Of a stretch of DNA of 14,386 nucleotides, positions 7,335 to 14,386 are shown in pieces (position 1 is the first letter of the stretch; the number at the start of each line of letters is the position of its first letter). The stretch is from assembly GCA_027323595.1 (NCBI GenBank), contig DAHWBL010000170.1:1-14386 (forward strand), given 5' to 3'. Below the pieces are notes generated by a model that searched no databases, was not told where the DNA came from, and worked only from the letters and a program-made list of their open reading frames with translations. The position numbers and the translations under genes are program-made. The stretch comes from Acetobacteraceae bacterium (lineage in GTDB: Bacteria; Pseudomonadota; Alphaproteobacteria; Acetobacterales; Acetobacteraceae).

Positions 7335-8204
7335 ATGCAGGTGAGACAGATCGGGCCGGGATTTGCGGCCGAGGCGATCGGTGTTGATCTCAGCGAGGGG
7401 TTTGACGAGGCGATCGGCCGCGACATCGCCGCCGCGGTCAGCGCGCACGGGGTGCTGGTGATCCGCAACGCCCGCCCGCTGAGCGATGCGCGGCATCTGG
7501 AGCTGAGCCGTCCGCTCGGGCCGATCGAGGGTGGGTCGCTGTTCAAGGTGGTGGGCCGGGACCGCTCGCGGCTGTCGCTGCCGGGCATCGTCGATGTCAG
7601 CAATCTTGATGCGGATGGCAACATTCTTGCCGAGGATGCGCGGCTGCGCGCGTTCCGCAAGGGCGACCGGCTGTGGCACACCGACATGTCGTTTCACGAC
7701 AACCGCGCCACGCTGTCGCTGCTGTCCGCCCATGAGGTGCCGCCGCGCGGCGGGCAGACCTGGTTCGCCGACATGCGCCTGGCCTGGGAGGCGCTGCCGG
7801 CCGAGCGGGCGCGCCAGATTGCCGGGTTGGTGGCGGAACATTCGATCTGGCATTCGCGGCAGATGGCCGGATTTCCCGAGCCAACCGCTGAGGAATTGGC
7901 CTCACGCCCGCCGGTGCGCCACCCGCTGGTGCATGTGCATGCGCCCAGCGGCCGGCAGGCGCTGTATCTGGCGTCGCACGCATCCCACATCGTCGGCTGG
8001 CCCATCGAGGAGGGCCGCGCGCTGCTGCGCTAGCTGGTCGGGTTCGCCACCCAGCCGCACTTCGTGCATGTGCATGACTGGCGGGTCGGCGATCTGGTGT
8101 GCTGGGACAATCTGTGCACCATGCACCGCGGATCGGATTTCGAGGATACGGTCTATCGGCGCGACATGCGCCGCACCACCATCCGCGAGCGCGCCCTCGC
8201 CTGA
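7335..8204 (+). pseudogene. TauD/TfdA-type Fe(II)/2-oxoglutarate dioxygenase, interrupted by an in-frame TAG
   Basis: The full frame gives 289 codons, a normal TauD/TfdA length, but codon 233 (8031-8033) is TAG. Upstream are the first two iron ligands in LWHTDMSF (H115, D117) and the family stretch GGQTWFADMRLAWEALP. Downstream, in the same frame, are ATQPHFVHVHDWRVGDLVCWDN, the distal iron ligand in MHRGSDF (H264) and the 2-oxoglutarate-binding RRDMRRTTI (Arg near 280), ending at TGA 8202-8204. A product stopped at 232 lacks the third iron ligand and the cosubstrate arginine, so it should be inactive. Relatives read LLxEL at the TAG, so one G-to-T change from GAG would explain it. Start: AGGAGGG (7322-7328) lies seven bases before ATG 7335 but abuts the alternative ATG 7329. 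It is a broken gene unless TAG is read through. The native substrate is unknown; TfdA relatives cleave phenoxyacetates or alkyl sulfates/sulfonates. Confidence 0.85.
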
Positions 8205-8218
8205 GCGCGCCCTCGCCT
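8187..8218. repeat. Perfect 16-bp tandem duplication across the dioxygenase stop
   Basis: GAGCGCGCCCTCGCCT occurs twice back to back (8187-8202 and 8203-8218). The TGA of the dioxygenase frame (8202-8204) spans the junction. It looks like a replication-slippage duplication in the 21-base gap between convergent genes. Confidence 0.8.
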
Positions 8219-8225
8219 GGGCGCG

Positions 8226-8609
8226 TCAGGGCCCGATGCGGCGGGTGATGCGGTTCAACGCGGCGGTCAGCCGGGAGAATTCGAGCCAGAATTGCGTGTG
8301 CCCCGGCGCGCGTTCGGCATGGCCTGGCTTGCCCTCGATCTGCGGTTCGGCGCGGCGCAGCACGGCCAGCCGCGCCTCGAAGCGGCCGCGCATGTTTTCC
8401 AGGAACGCATCGCTGATGGCGATATATTGCTCCAGCAGTTCGTAGCCCAGCCGGATTTCGGTCAGCCCGCCGCCGCTGGCGCTGAATTCCTTCAGCGACT
8501 GGCTGTCCGAGGCGAGCACCAGATGCAGCTTTTGCAGCTCCACCAGGTGCCGCGCCACCCGCGTGCGCGCATCGACCACATCAATCGGCGGGGCTGTGTC
8601 CGTCGGCAT
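8226..8609 (-). CDS. Hypothetical protein, 127 aa, helical, unknown function
   Basis: I do not recognise this protein. It is 127 residues, mostly predicted-helix-like (RTRVARHLVELQKLHLVLASD, LLEQYIAISDAFLENMRGRFEARL), with no signal peptide, membrane segment or obvious catalytic motif. It may form a coiled coil or helical bundle. It is likely real: AGGAG lies six bases before the ATG at 8609, and the frame fills the space between the dioxygenase and the Rieske gene on the opposite strand. Its stop is 21 bases from the convergent dioxygenase stop. It diverges from the Rieske gene across a 205-base interval that must hold both promoters. Confidence 0.65.
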   Translation of the reverse strand: MPTDTAPPIDVVDARTRVARHLVELQKLHLVLASDSQSLKEFSASGGGLTEIRLGYELLEQYIAISDAFLENMRGRFEARLAVLRRAEPQIEGKPGHAERAPGHTQFWLEFSRLTAALNRITRRIGP

Positions 8610-8677
8610 TGGTTCTCCTGACCGGCGGACGTTGTCATGGAGAGGTAAAACTCTGATGAATCCCGCGCCGGACTGGT

Positions 8678-8693
8678 GGATTTATGCTAATCC
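8678..8693. promoter_or_regulatory. Candidate operator, inverted repeat GGATT-n6-AATCC
   Basis: Five-base perfect arms around TATGCT, in the most A+T-rich part of the divergent interval between the hypothetical gene and the Rieske oxygenase gene. It could be a transcription-factor half-site pair overlapping a -10 region. The arms are short, so chance is possible. Confidence 0.3.
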
Positions 8694-8736
8694 GATATTG
8701 CATCAGCCGGCGTGATGGGTGAGTTTGTCCGACAGT

Positions 8737-8766
8737 CTGACACATCACCGACTGACACATCGCCGA
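8737..8766. repeat. Two tandem 15-bp direct repeats upstream of the Rieske gene
   Basis: CTGACACATCACCGA (8737-8751) is followed directly by CTGACACATCGCCGA (8752-8766), 14 of 15 bases alike. They lie 49 bases before the Rieske start at 8815 and may be iterated activator sites (iterons) or a slippage product. Confidence 0.5.
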
Positions 8767-8814
8767 AACGATGCATGCGAAAAGCAAGAATCCACCCGCG
8801 GGAGAATGCCTCCG

Positions 8815-9834
8815 ATGTTTCTCAAGAACGCCTGGTATGCCGCCTCATGGTCGAAGGACCTGACCGATGCGCCGCTGGCGCGCGTCTTTCTTGGCGAACC
8901 GGTGGTGATGTTTCGCGACCATGATGGCGCGGCGGTGGCGCTGGAGGATCGCTGCTGCCATCGCGCCGCGCCGCTGTCGCGCGGCGAGGTGAGCGCCGGG
9001 CGCTTGCGCTGCGGCTATCATGGCATGCTGTTCGACGGCACCGGCGCGTGCATCGAAATTCCTGGCCAGGCCCGCATTCCGGCCGGGGCGCGCGTGCGCG
9101 CCTACCCGGTGGTGGAAAGGTGGAACATGATCTGGATCTGGATGGGCGAGCCGGCGCTCGCTGATCAGGACAAGATCATTTCGCTGCCATGGCTCGATGA
9201 TCCGGGCTGGACGATCACCCCTGGGCGGCTTGATCTGAAATCAAACTATCAACTGGTGATCGACAATCTTCTGGATGTCACCCATGCCGCCTATCTGCAT
9301 CGCAACACCCTGGCGGCGGACCCGCGCGAGGCGACCGAGCCGACCGTGACCGAACCCCTGCCCGACGGCGTGCGGGTGGGACGCTGGCTGCTCGATGTGC
9401 GCCCGCCGCCATTGTTCGCGGCCGCCGGCGGCTTCAATGAAAATGTCGATCGCTGGCAATTCGTCACCTGGCACCCGCCCGGCGTGGTCTATCTGGATGT
9501 CGGCTGCGCGCGCACGGGCAGCGGCGCGCCGCAGGGCGATCGCACGCAGGGCGTGTCGTTCTGGTCCAATCATTTCCTGACGCCGCAAAGCGAGACCACG
9601 AGCCAGTATCTGTTCGCGTTCGCCCGCAACTTTCGGCTCGGTGACGATGAATTCTCGCAACGTCTGTTCGAGGGCACCCGCGACACCTTCCTGGAGGATG
9701 TCGAGATGCTGGAGGCGCAGCAGCATAATCTGGTTGGCGGCGCGCTGGATCGGACGGTGGATCTGCTGGCCGACACCGCGCAGTTGCAGGCGCGGCGCAT
9801 GATGGGGCGATTGCTATCCGCCGAAGCTGCTTGA
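8815..9834 (+). CDS. Rieske non-haem iron oxygenase, VanA-like (aromatic O-demethylase/hydroxylase alpha subunit)
   Basis: A 339-residue oxygenase component, the usual length for vanillate-demethylase-like enzymes. The [2Fe-2S] site is C47-x-H49 (RCCHRAAPLS) and C66-x2-H69 (CGYHG); the first pair reads CCH rather than the usual CPH. The mononuclear iron site is D154-x2-H157-x4-H162 in DNLLDVTHAAYLH, with a probable third carboxylate in FLEDVEMLEAQQ. MFLKNAWYAASW is the typical VanA-type N-terminus, so I start at ATG 8815, with GGGAGA at 8800-8805; ATG 8806 and GTG 8719 are possible but poorer. It needs an electron-donating reductase, and none is in the window. The dctPQM genes follow from 35 bases later, so uptake and oxidation of one compound are probably co-expressed. 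The substrate is unknown. Confidence 0.9.
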   Translation: MFLKNAWYAASWSKDLTDAPLARVFLGEPVVMFRDHDGAAVALEDRCCHRAAPLSRGEVSAGRLRCGYHGMLFDGTGACIEIPGQARIPAGARVRAYPVVERWNMIWIWMGEPALADQDKIISLPWLDDPGWTITPGRLDLKSNYQLVIDNLLDVTHAAYLHRNTLAADPREATEPTVTEPLPDGVRVGRWLLDVRPPPLFAAAGGFNENVDRWQFVTWHPPGVVYLDVGCARTGSGAPQGDRTQGVSFWSNHFLTPQSETTSQYLFAFARNFRLGDDEFSQRLFEGTRDTFLEDVEMLEAQQHNLVGGALDRTVDLLADTAQLQARRMMGRLLSAEAA

Positions 9835-9869
9835 TATAAGAAACCACAACGAAAACCGGGAGGTTGGCG

Positions 9870-10871
9870 ATGAAGAACAAATGGCCGCTGGCGGCGTGTG
9901 CGATGGCGATGCTGTGCGTCGCCGCGCCAGGCCAGGCGCAGAATTTCGTTGCCAAGCTGGGCACGGCGACGCTGAACGACGCGCAGCACACATGGGTCAA
10001 GAATTACGGTGCCGCGCTGGAGCGCGATTCCGGCGGGCGGATCAAGGCGGAGGTCTATCCGGCGAGCCAGCTTGGCACGATCCCGCGGATGATCGAGCAG
10101 ACGCAGTTCGGATCGATCCAGCTCTGGGCGGGGCCGCCGGAATTTCTCTATGGCGTGGACCCGCGCTTCGAATTGCTGACCGCGCCGGGTCTTTTCAAGG
10201 ATATCGTGCAGACCAACAAGGTCTTGCAGGACCCGCTGTTCGCCGAGCCGTTCGAGGCGATCGGCGAGAAGAAGGGCCTGGTGGGTGTCGGGTTGTTCCT
10301 GACCGGGCCGGAGGCGTTCCTGCTGCGCCGGCCGCTGCACAAGATCGAGGATTTCGCCGGGCTGAAAATCCGCGTGCTGGCTTCGCCGATGCAGGTCGAG
10401 CCGTTGCGCGCGCTGGGCGCATCGCCGGTGCCGATGTCGCTGGGCGAGGTGTTGCCGGCGTTGCAGCAGGGCGCGCTTGACGGGGTGATGGGCGGGCTGC
10501 CGGTGTTCGAGCCGCTGGGCTATGCCGATGCGGTGAAATATTTCATCGATACCCAGCACGCGATGATCACCGGCATCGGCGTGGTCAGCCGCAAATGGTT
10601 GCAGAGTCTGCCGCCTGATCTGCAAAAGATCGTCATCGAGGATGGCCACAGGGTGAGCGCGGAACTGTTCTCCACGACGGTGCAGAAGCTGGATGCATCG
10701 ACCGGCAATTGGAAGAAGTCGGGCGGCGAGATCATCCTTCTTGAGCCCAAGGAGAAGGAGCGGCTGATGGCGCTGATGGCGCCGATCACCGAAAAGATCG
10801 TCGAGGCGCATCCGGTCGAAAAGCCGATGTACGAGCTTTTGAAAGCCGCGATCGCGCGGGCCGGACAATAA
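9870..10871 (+). CDS. dctP: TRAP transporter solute-binding protein, DctP family
   Basis: A 333-residue periplasmic binding protein. It has a Sec signal peptide (MKNKWPLAACAMAMLCVAAPGQAQ, cleavage near residue 24). GLKIRVLASP carries the conserved carboxylate-binding arginine (R168), and EVLPALQQGALDGVMGG is the family hinge segment. It should capture an organic acid and pass it to the DctQM permease next door. GGGAGG (9858-9863) lies six bases before ATG 9870, which sets the start over the TTG at 9864. The upstream Rieske gene ends 35 bases before it, and dctQ begins ten bases after it. Because it travels with a Rieske oxygenase, an aromatic or aryl-ether acid ligand is plausible, but this is inference. 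Confidence 0.92.
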   Translation: MKNKWPLAACAMAMLCVAAPGQAQNFVAKLGTATLNDAQHTWVKNYGAALERDSGGRIKAEVYPASQLGTIPRMIEQTQFGSIQLWAGPPEFLYGVDPRFELLTAPGLFKDIVQTNKVLQDPLFAEPFEAIGEKKGLVGVGLFLTGPEAFLLRRPLHKIEDFAGLKIRVLASPMQVEPLRALGASPVPMSLGEVLPALQQGALDGVMGGLPVFEPLGYADAVKYFIDTQHAMITGIGVVSRKWLQSLPPDLQKIVIEDGHRVSAELFSTTVQKLDASTGNWKKSGGEIILLEPKEKERLMALMAPITEKIVEAHPVEKPMYELLKAAIARAGQ

Positions 10872-10881
10872 GGACTGACCG

Positions 10882-11385
10882 GTGAAAACCATCGCCACCG
10901 CGCTCGACAGGCTTGGCCGGGTCGTCAAGCTGCTCACCACGATCATCTTTCTTGCAAGCGTCGCCTTGAATTTCGCCAACATCTTCGGCCGCTATTTTCT
11001 GAGCGCGCCGATCGAATGGGGCGAGGAGGTGATGCTGTTCATGATGGTCGGCATGGTGTTTTTCGGCGCGGTGGTGATTTCCGCGCAGGGGCGACATATC
11101 CGCATGGATCTGCTGATCATGATGATGCCGGCCCACATCCAGCGCGTTCTTGTGGGCCTCGGGATTTTCATCGAAGGCGCGGTTGCGGCGACCATCGTGT
11201 GGATCGGCATTCCGGTGATCGATGATCTTATCGCGTTCGACCAGCGCGCCGAGGCATCGGGGCTGCCACTGGCCATCCCGCAGGCGATCGTGCCGATCGG
11301 ACTGACGCTGATCGCGCTGACCTGCGTCGCGCGCCTGGTACTGCTGGCGGGCGGTGGCACCCTTGTCGTGAGCGGCGGAGAATAA
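10882..11385 (+). CDS. dctQ: TRAP transporter small permease, DctQ family
   Basis: A 167-residue four-helix membrane protein. The segment NFANIFGRYFLSAPIEWGEEVMLFMMVGMVFFGAVV carries the classic DctQ pattern (N-x-x-x-R-Y-x-x-x-x-x-x-W-x-E-E). It starts at GTG 10882 with AAGGA seven bases upstream, and ends at TAA four bases before dctM. It partners DctM to form the sodium-coupled TRAP permease. Confidence 0.92.
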   Translation: MKTIATALDRLGRVVKLLTTIIFLASVALNFANIFGRYFLSAPIEWGEEVMLFMMVGMVFFGAVVISAQGRHIRMDLLIMMMPAHIQRVLVGLGIFIEGAVAATIVWIGIPVIDDLIAFDQRAEASGLPLAIPQAIVPIGLTLIALTCVARLVLLAGGGTLVVSGGE

Positions 11386-11389
11386 GAGC

Positions 11390-12661
11390 GTGACGATTTT
11401 GCTGCTGGCGATGCCGTTCATTCTGCTGTTCTTCGGCCTGCCGATCTACATCGTTCTGCTGCTGACCTCGCTGCTCGTGCTGGCGGTCTCTGGCGTTTCG
11501 GTCGAGATCATCCAGACCACGATCTTTGGCAGCCTGGACAGTTTTCCGCTGCTGGCCATTCCGTTCTTTGTGCTGGCCGGCGAGATCATGGGCCGCGGCG
11601 GCATCGCGCGGCGGCTGGTTGCCTGGGTGGTGTCGATCATCGGCGGCGTGCCGGGATGCCTCGCGCTGACCACCATCGCGTCATCGGAGCTGTTCGGCGC
11701 GATGTCGGGGTCCGCGGTGGGATGTGTCGCCGCGGTCGGGCGGTTGCTGCTGCCGGCGCTGCGCGAAGGCGGCTACCAGGATCGTTTCGCGGTGAGCCTG
11801 ATCGCGTCATCGGGTGCGATCGCGGTGATCATTCCGCCATCGATCCCGTTGATCATCTATGGCGCGGTGGCGCAGCAGCCGATCACCAAGCTGTTTCTCG
11901 CCGGGGTCATTCCCGCCATTCTGGTGGGCGCGCTCGATGGCGCCTATGTCATCTATCGCGCGCGGCGCGAGGGAATTCCGCAGCATCCGCGGGCGCGGCT
12001 GCGCAACATCGCGGTCGCGACCAAGCAGGCGATCTGGGCGCTGTTCACGCCGATGCTGATTTTTGGTGGCATCTACGGCGGAATTTTCACCCCCACCGAG
12101 GCGGCCGGCGTCGCGGTGGTCTATGCCACGCTGGTCTCGCGGTTCATCTATCGGGATGTGACCTGGCGCGACCTGTGGACCATCACCGGCGATTCGGCGC
12201 TGCTGGTCGGCCAGATCATGATCATCGTGGTGGCGGCTGGCGTCTATTCGTGGTTTCTCACCACCAGCGGGCTGCCGCAGATGATCGTGGGCGCCATCCA
12301 GGGCTGGCAGCTCGGGCGCACCGAGACGCTGATGGTGTTCAACCTGCTGCTGCTGGTGATCGGAAGTTTTCTTGAGCCGCCAGCGGCAATCCTGATTTTG
12401 ACGCCGCTGTTCATGCCGGTGGTGAACGCGCTCGGGGTCAGCCCGATTCATTTCGGGATCATCGTGGCGGTCAATCTGAGCATCGGGATGTACATGCCGC
12501 CGTTCGGATTGAATCTGTTCGCCTCGCATTCGTTGTTCAACACCAGGCTGTCGGTTCTGTATCGCGGGGTGATCCCGTTCCTTGCGATCAATCTGGTCGC
12601 GCTGGCGGTGATCACCTATGTGCCCTGGTTCTCCCTGTTCCTGATCAGCCTTGGCAAGTAG
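11390..12661 (+). CDS. dctM: TRAP transporter large permease, DctM family
   Basis: A 423-residue multi-spanning permease of normal DctM length. ASSELFGAMSGSAVGCVAAVG and GAIAVIIPPSIPLIIYGAVA are the two characteristic DctM hairpin segments. GGIFTPTEAAGVAVVYA is the matching repeat in the second half. It starts at GTG 11390, with GGAG about nine bases upstream, and ends with TAG (12659-12661), the only confident gene here that uses TAG as its normal stop. Its end lies only six bases from the convergent SDR frame's TGA, leaving no room for a dedicated terminator. It completes dctPQM. Confidence 0.93.
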   Translation: MTILLLAMPFILLFFGLPIYIVLLLTSLLVLAVSGVSVEIIQTTIFGSLDSFPLLAIPFFVLAGEIMGRGGIARRLVAWVVSIIGGVPGCLALTTIASSELFGAMSGSAVGCVAAVGRLLLPALREGGYQDRFAVSLIASSGAIAVIIPPSIPLIIYGAVAQQPITKLFLAGVIPAILVGALDGAYVIYRARREGIPQHPRARLRNIAVATKQAIWALFTPMLIFGGIYGGIFTPTEAAGVAVVYATLVSRFIYRDVTWRDLWTITGDSALLVGQIMIIVVAAGVYSWFLTTSGLPQMIVGAIQGWQLGRTETLMVFNLLLLVIGSFLEPPAAILILTPLFMPVVNALGVSPIHFGIIVAVNLSIGMYMPPFGLNLFASHSLFNTRLSVLYRGVIPFLAINLVALAVITYVPWFSLFLISLGK

Positions 12662-12667
12662 CGACGC

Positions 12668-13495
12668 TCACGCCTCCGCGCGCCACCCGGCGAGGGCGCT
12701 GGCGGCCGCGATGGCCTGATCGACGGGCTTGTTCGGGTCCCACAGCTTGGCGATGAAACGCCGGCCGGTGACGCCATCGGACGCGCGCGACATGAGCCAC
12801 ACGATCGGCGCGCGCATCACCTAGGGCTGGGTGAGTGCTGCGCGGTCGGGAAAATCCTCATCGGGGATCATCCTGGTGTTGGCGGCACTTCCTGGCAGCA
12901 GCGCATTGACGCTCACGCCGCTGTCCTGCAGATCGCGCGACCAGACCACGGTCGCGGCTTCCATCGCGGCCTTGGTGGGGCCGTAGGGCGCGTTGCCGCG
13001 ATTGAGCATGGTTGTATAGCTGGTCACGAGATTGACGATGCGCCCCCAGCCCTGGGCGAGCAGGTGCGGCGTGATGGCGTGTGCCATCAGGAACGGGCCG
13101 TTGATGTTGACATTGGTGGTGGCGAGCCAGAGTTTTGGATCGATCTGGTGAAAGCCAACCCGATGGCCCTCGCGCATCGGCCCGACCTCCTGGGGTCCGA
13201 GCGCGGCATTGTTGATCAGCCCGTGCACGGCACCGAACCGGGCGATCATCGTGGCCACCGTTCTGGTGCAGGCATCGATGCTGGTGACATCGCCATGGAT
13301 GGGCATGATGCGCGAGGCGGTGCCATCCGCGCGGGCGAGTTGCAGGAGATTTTCCATCTCCGCGTCGCTGCCCGGCAGATCGACGGCGCCGACGTGAAAG
13401 CCGGCGAGAGCGAGCGCGAGCGCCATCTCGCGGCCCAGACCGCGCGCCGCGCCGGTGAGGATGACGTTCAGCCCCTGGCCTGGCAGTTCCTGCAT
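12668..13495 (-). pseudogene. Short-chain dehydrogenase/reductase (SDR), interrupted by an in-frame TAG near the C-terminus
   Basis: The frame has 275 codons, classical SDR length, but codon 225 (12823-12821) is TAG. The cofactor motif TGAARGLG is near residues 15-22, NNAA (usually NNAG) follows, and the catalytic triad is visible as Ser in LVTSYTTML with YGPTK (Tyr and Lys). After the TAG the same frame reads VMRAPIVWLMSRASDGVTGRRFIAKLWD and ends at TGA 12670-12668. That segment is typical SDR C-terminus, where relatives have QPEVM or QPDVM, so a Glu or Gln codon has become TAG. A 224-residue product keeps the active site but loses the last helix and strand, and may misfold. A strong purine site (GGGGAGAGG, 13509-13501) precedes ATG 13495. 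It is transcribed with the MFS gene 15 bases upstream. NAD(P)-dependent oxidation of an alcohol or cis-diol intermediate is plausible; the substrate is unknown. Confidence 0.82.
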
Positions 13496-13510
13496 TGTTG
13501 CCTCTCCCCT

Positions 13511-14386
13511 TTATGGCCCAACGATCGTTGCGAACTGGTCGGGTTGTCGTCCGTCCGCGGTGGCGACCAGCCGCGCCGGCACCAGGCGCAGCGCCGGCAG
13601 GATCATGGCATAGACCGCGGTGATGGCGATGACGCAGGCGCTGAAGCCGCCGAAGCGGTGATACAGCTCGGTGCCGAGCCGATCGCCGAAGCGGGTGGCG
13701 ATGAAGAACAGGGCGTTGGCCATCATCAGGGTCACGCCTTCGAGGCCGCGCGGGCAGGAGCGGATGATGAGGTCGAGATAGGCGGCGGTGGCCACCCCGC
13801 CCATCAGCCCGATCGGGATCGCGGCGAGCAACGCGCCGGTCATGGTGTGGATGAACAGCAACGGCAGCATCTGCGGGATGGCGACCACGGTTCCCCACAA
13901 CAGCAATGTGCGCAGCGGAAATTTCCTGCACAGCAAAGCGAAGGTGAGAAAGCTCGGGATGAACGAGGCGGCGAAGATGGCGTTCCACTGGCCCCATTGC
14001 AGGTCCGTTCCGTGCAGCACGTCCTGCAGATAGAACATCAGCGGCGTATCGACGCCGGGCGCGAACTGCCACAGCAGCCAGATCAGCAGGGCCGGATAGA
14101 TCGGGCGGTGGCGCAGCAGGCGCTTCAGGTCGGCGAGCGGATGGGACGCGCGATGCGTTTCGGCGGAGAAAGGATCGAACACCGGCGGCGGGCGCCAAAA
14201 TCCGTAGAGCGCGATCAGGAGCATGATCGCCGCACCGGTGGCATACAGCAGGCCGGCGACCAGACGGTCGCTGCTCGATTCGAGAAAATCGCTGATGGCG
14301 CCACCGAGCAGCAGGGCCAGGATCGCCGGGATGGCGATGACGATCTGCCACAGCGCGCTGATCCGCCCCGACATCGCATGGCGCTG
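13511..14386 (-). CDS. MFS transporter, C-terminal part (runs off right edge)
   Basis: About 291 residues are visible, ending at TAA 13513-13511. The frame stays open to position 14386 (QRHA before the first internal ATG at 14374), so the N-terminus lies outside the window. At least seven hydrophobic segments are visible, for example IVIAIPAILALLLGGAISDF and LIWLLWQFAPGVDTPLMFYL. A long polar loop at about residues 67-92 separates the two halves. The late segment DLIIRSCPRGLEGVTLMMANALFF resembles the conserved stretch of BT1/folate-biopterin-like transporters, so it may belong to that branch of the MFS. It is upstream of and probably co-transcribed with the SDR gene. No substrate can be assigned. 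Confidence 0.75.
   Translation of the reverse strand, partial: QRHAMSGRISALWQIVIAIPAILALLLGGAISDFLESSSDRLVAGLLYATGAAIMLLIALYGFWRPPPVFDPFSAETHRASHPLADLKRLLRHRPIYPALLIWLLWQFAPGVDTPLMFYLQDVLHGTDLQWGQWNAIFAASFIPSFLTFALLCRKFPLRTLLLWGTVVAIPQMLPLLFIHTMTGALLAAIPIGLMGGVATAAYLDLIIRSCPRGLEGVTLMMANALFFIATRFGDRLGTELYHRFGGFSACVIAITAVYAMILPALRLVPARLVATADGRQPDQFATIVGP

Noticed and set aside
8719..8814. N-terminal extension of the Rieske protein from GTG
   Set aside because: The extension covers the tandem repeats and lacks family similarity; MFLKNAWY is the usual VanA-like beginning.
9570..10982. 470-codon minus-strand open frame over the Rieske and dctP genes
   Set aside because: Antisense shadow of two well-supported genes; no family signature.
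12659..12661. Readthrough of the dctM TAG as a third recoded amber
   Set aside because: DctM is already full length and the sequence beyond is antisense to the SDR with no DctM-like content, so this TAG is a normal stop.
12858..14351. 497-codon minus-strand open frame across the SDR and MFS genes
   Set aside because: It is a different frame of the same strand as the real genes; the SDR and MFS motifs are in the other frames.

Overview
The window is very G+C-rich, with tightly packed genes, frequent ATGA start/stop overlaps and almost no slack between genes. Together with the gene content (an MdtABC-type RND pump plus aromatic-acid and carboxylate uptake genes), this suggests an alphaproteobacterium, possibly an Acetobacteraceae-like or sphingomonad-like soil or plant-associated organism. 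The lineage is an inference. No rRNA, tRNA, CRISPR or insertion sequence was seen.

Layout. (1) Positions 1-4662, minus strand: a multidrug efflux operon in the order mdtA, mdtB, mdtC, with mdtC running off the left edge. The genes are joined by ATGA overlaps. (2) Positions 4663-5121: a 459-base intergenic stretch with visibly lower G+C in its right half. It holds a long bulged hairpin in the mdtA leader, a small inverted repeat, a 25-bp TetR-like operator palindrome, and a short reading frame that may be the remnant of a divergent tetR gene. (3) Positions 5122-8204, plus strand: an Stf0-like sulfotransferase, an AAHS-type (PcaK-like) aromatic acid transporter, and a TauD/TfdA-type Fe(II)/2-oxoglutarate dioxygenase interrupted by an in-frame TAG. 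(4) Positions 8226-8609, minus strand: a small unrecognised protein. (5) Positions 8815-12661, plus strand: a VanA-like Rieske oxygenase followed by a complete TRAP transporter (binding protein, small and large permease), spaced like one operon. (6) Positions 12668-14386, minus strand: a short-chain dehydrogenase/reductase, also interrupted by an in-frame TAG near its C-terminus, downstream of a partial MFS transporter that runs off the right edge.

How it fits together. Regions 3-6 look like an accessory catabolic island for an aromatic or carboxylated compound: two or three uptake systems, a Rieske demethylase/hydroxylase, a TfdA-like dioxygenase and an SDR. The substrate cannot be read from the sequence, and no Rieske reductase (VanB-like) or dedicated regulator lies in the window.

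The most striking observation is that two catabolic genes about 4.8 kb apart, on opposite strands, each carry one in-frame TAG where Glu or Gln would be expected, with clear family-like coding continuing to a TGA. These appear to be the only two CTAG tetranucleotides in the window. dctM ends in a normal TAG, which argues against wholesale recoding. The options are two recent nonsense mutations, amber suppression or readthrough, or sequencing error.
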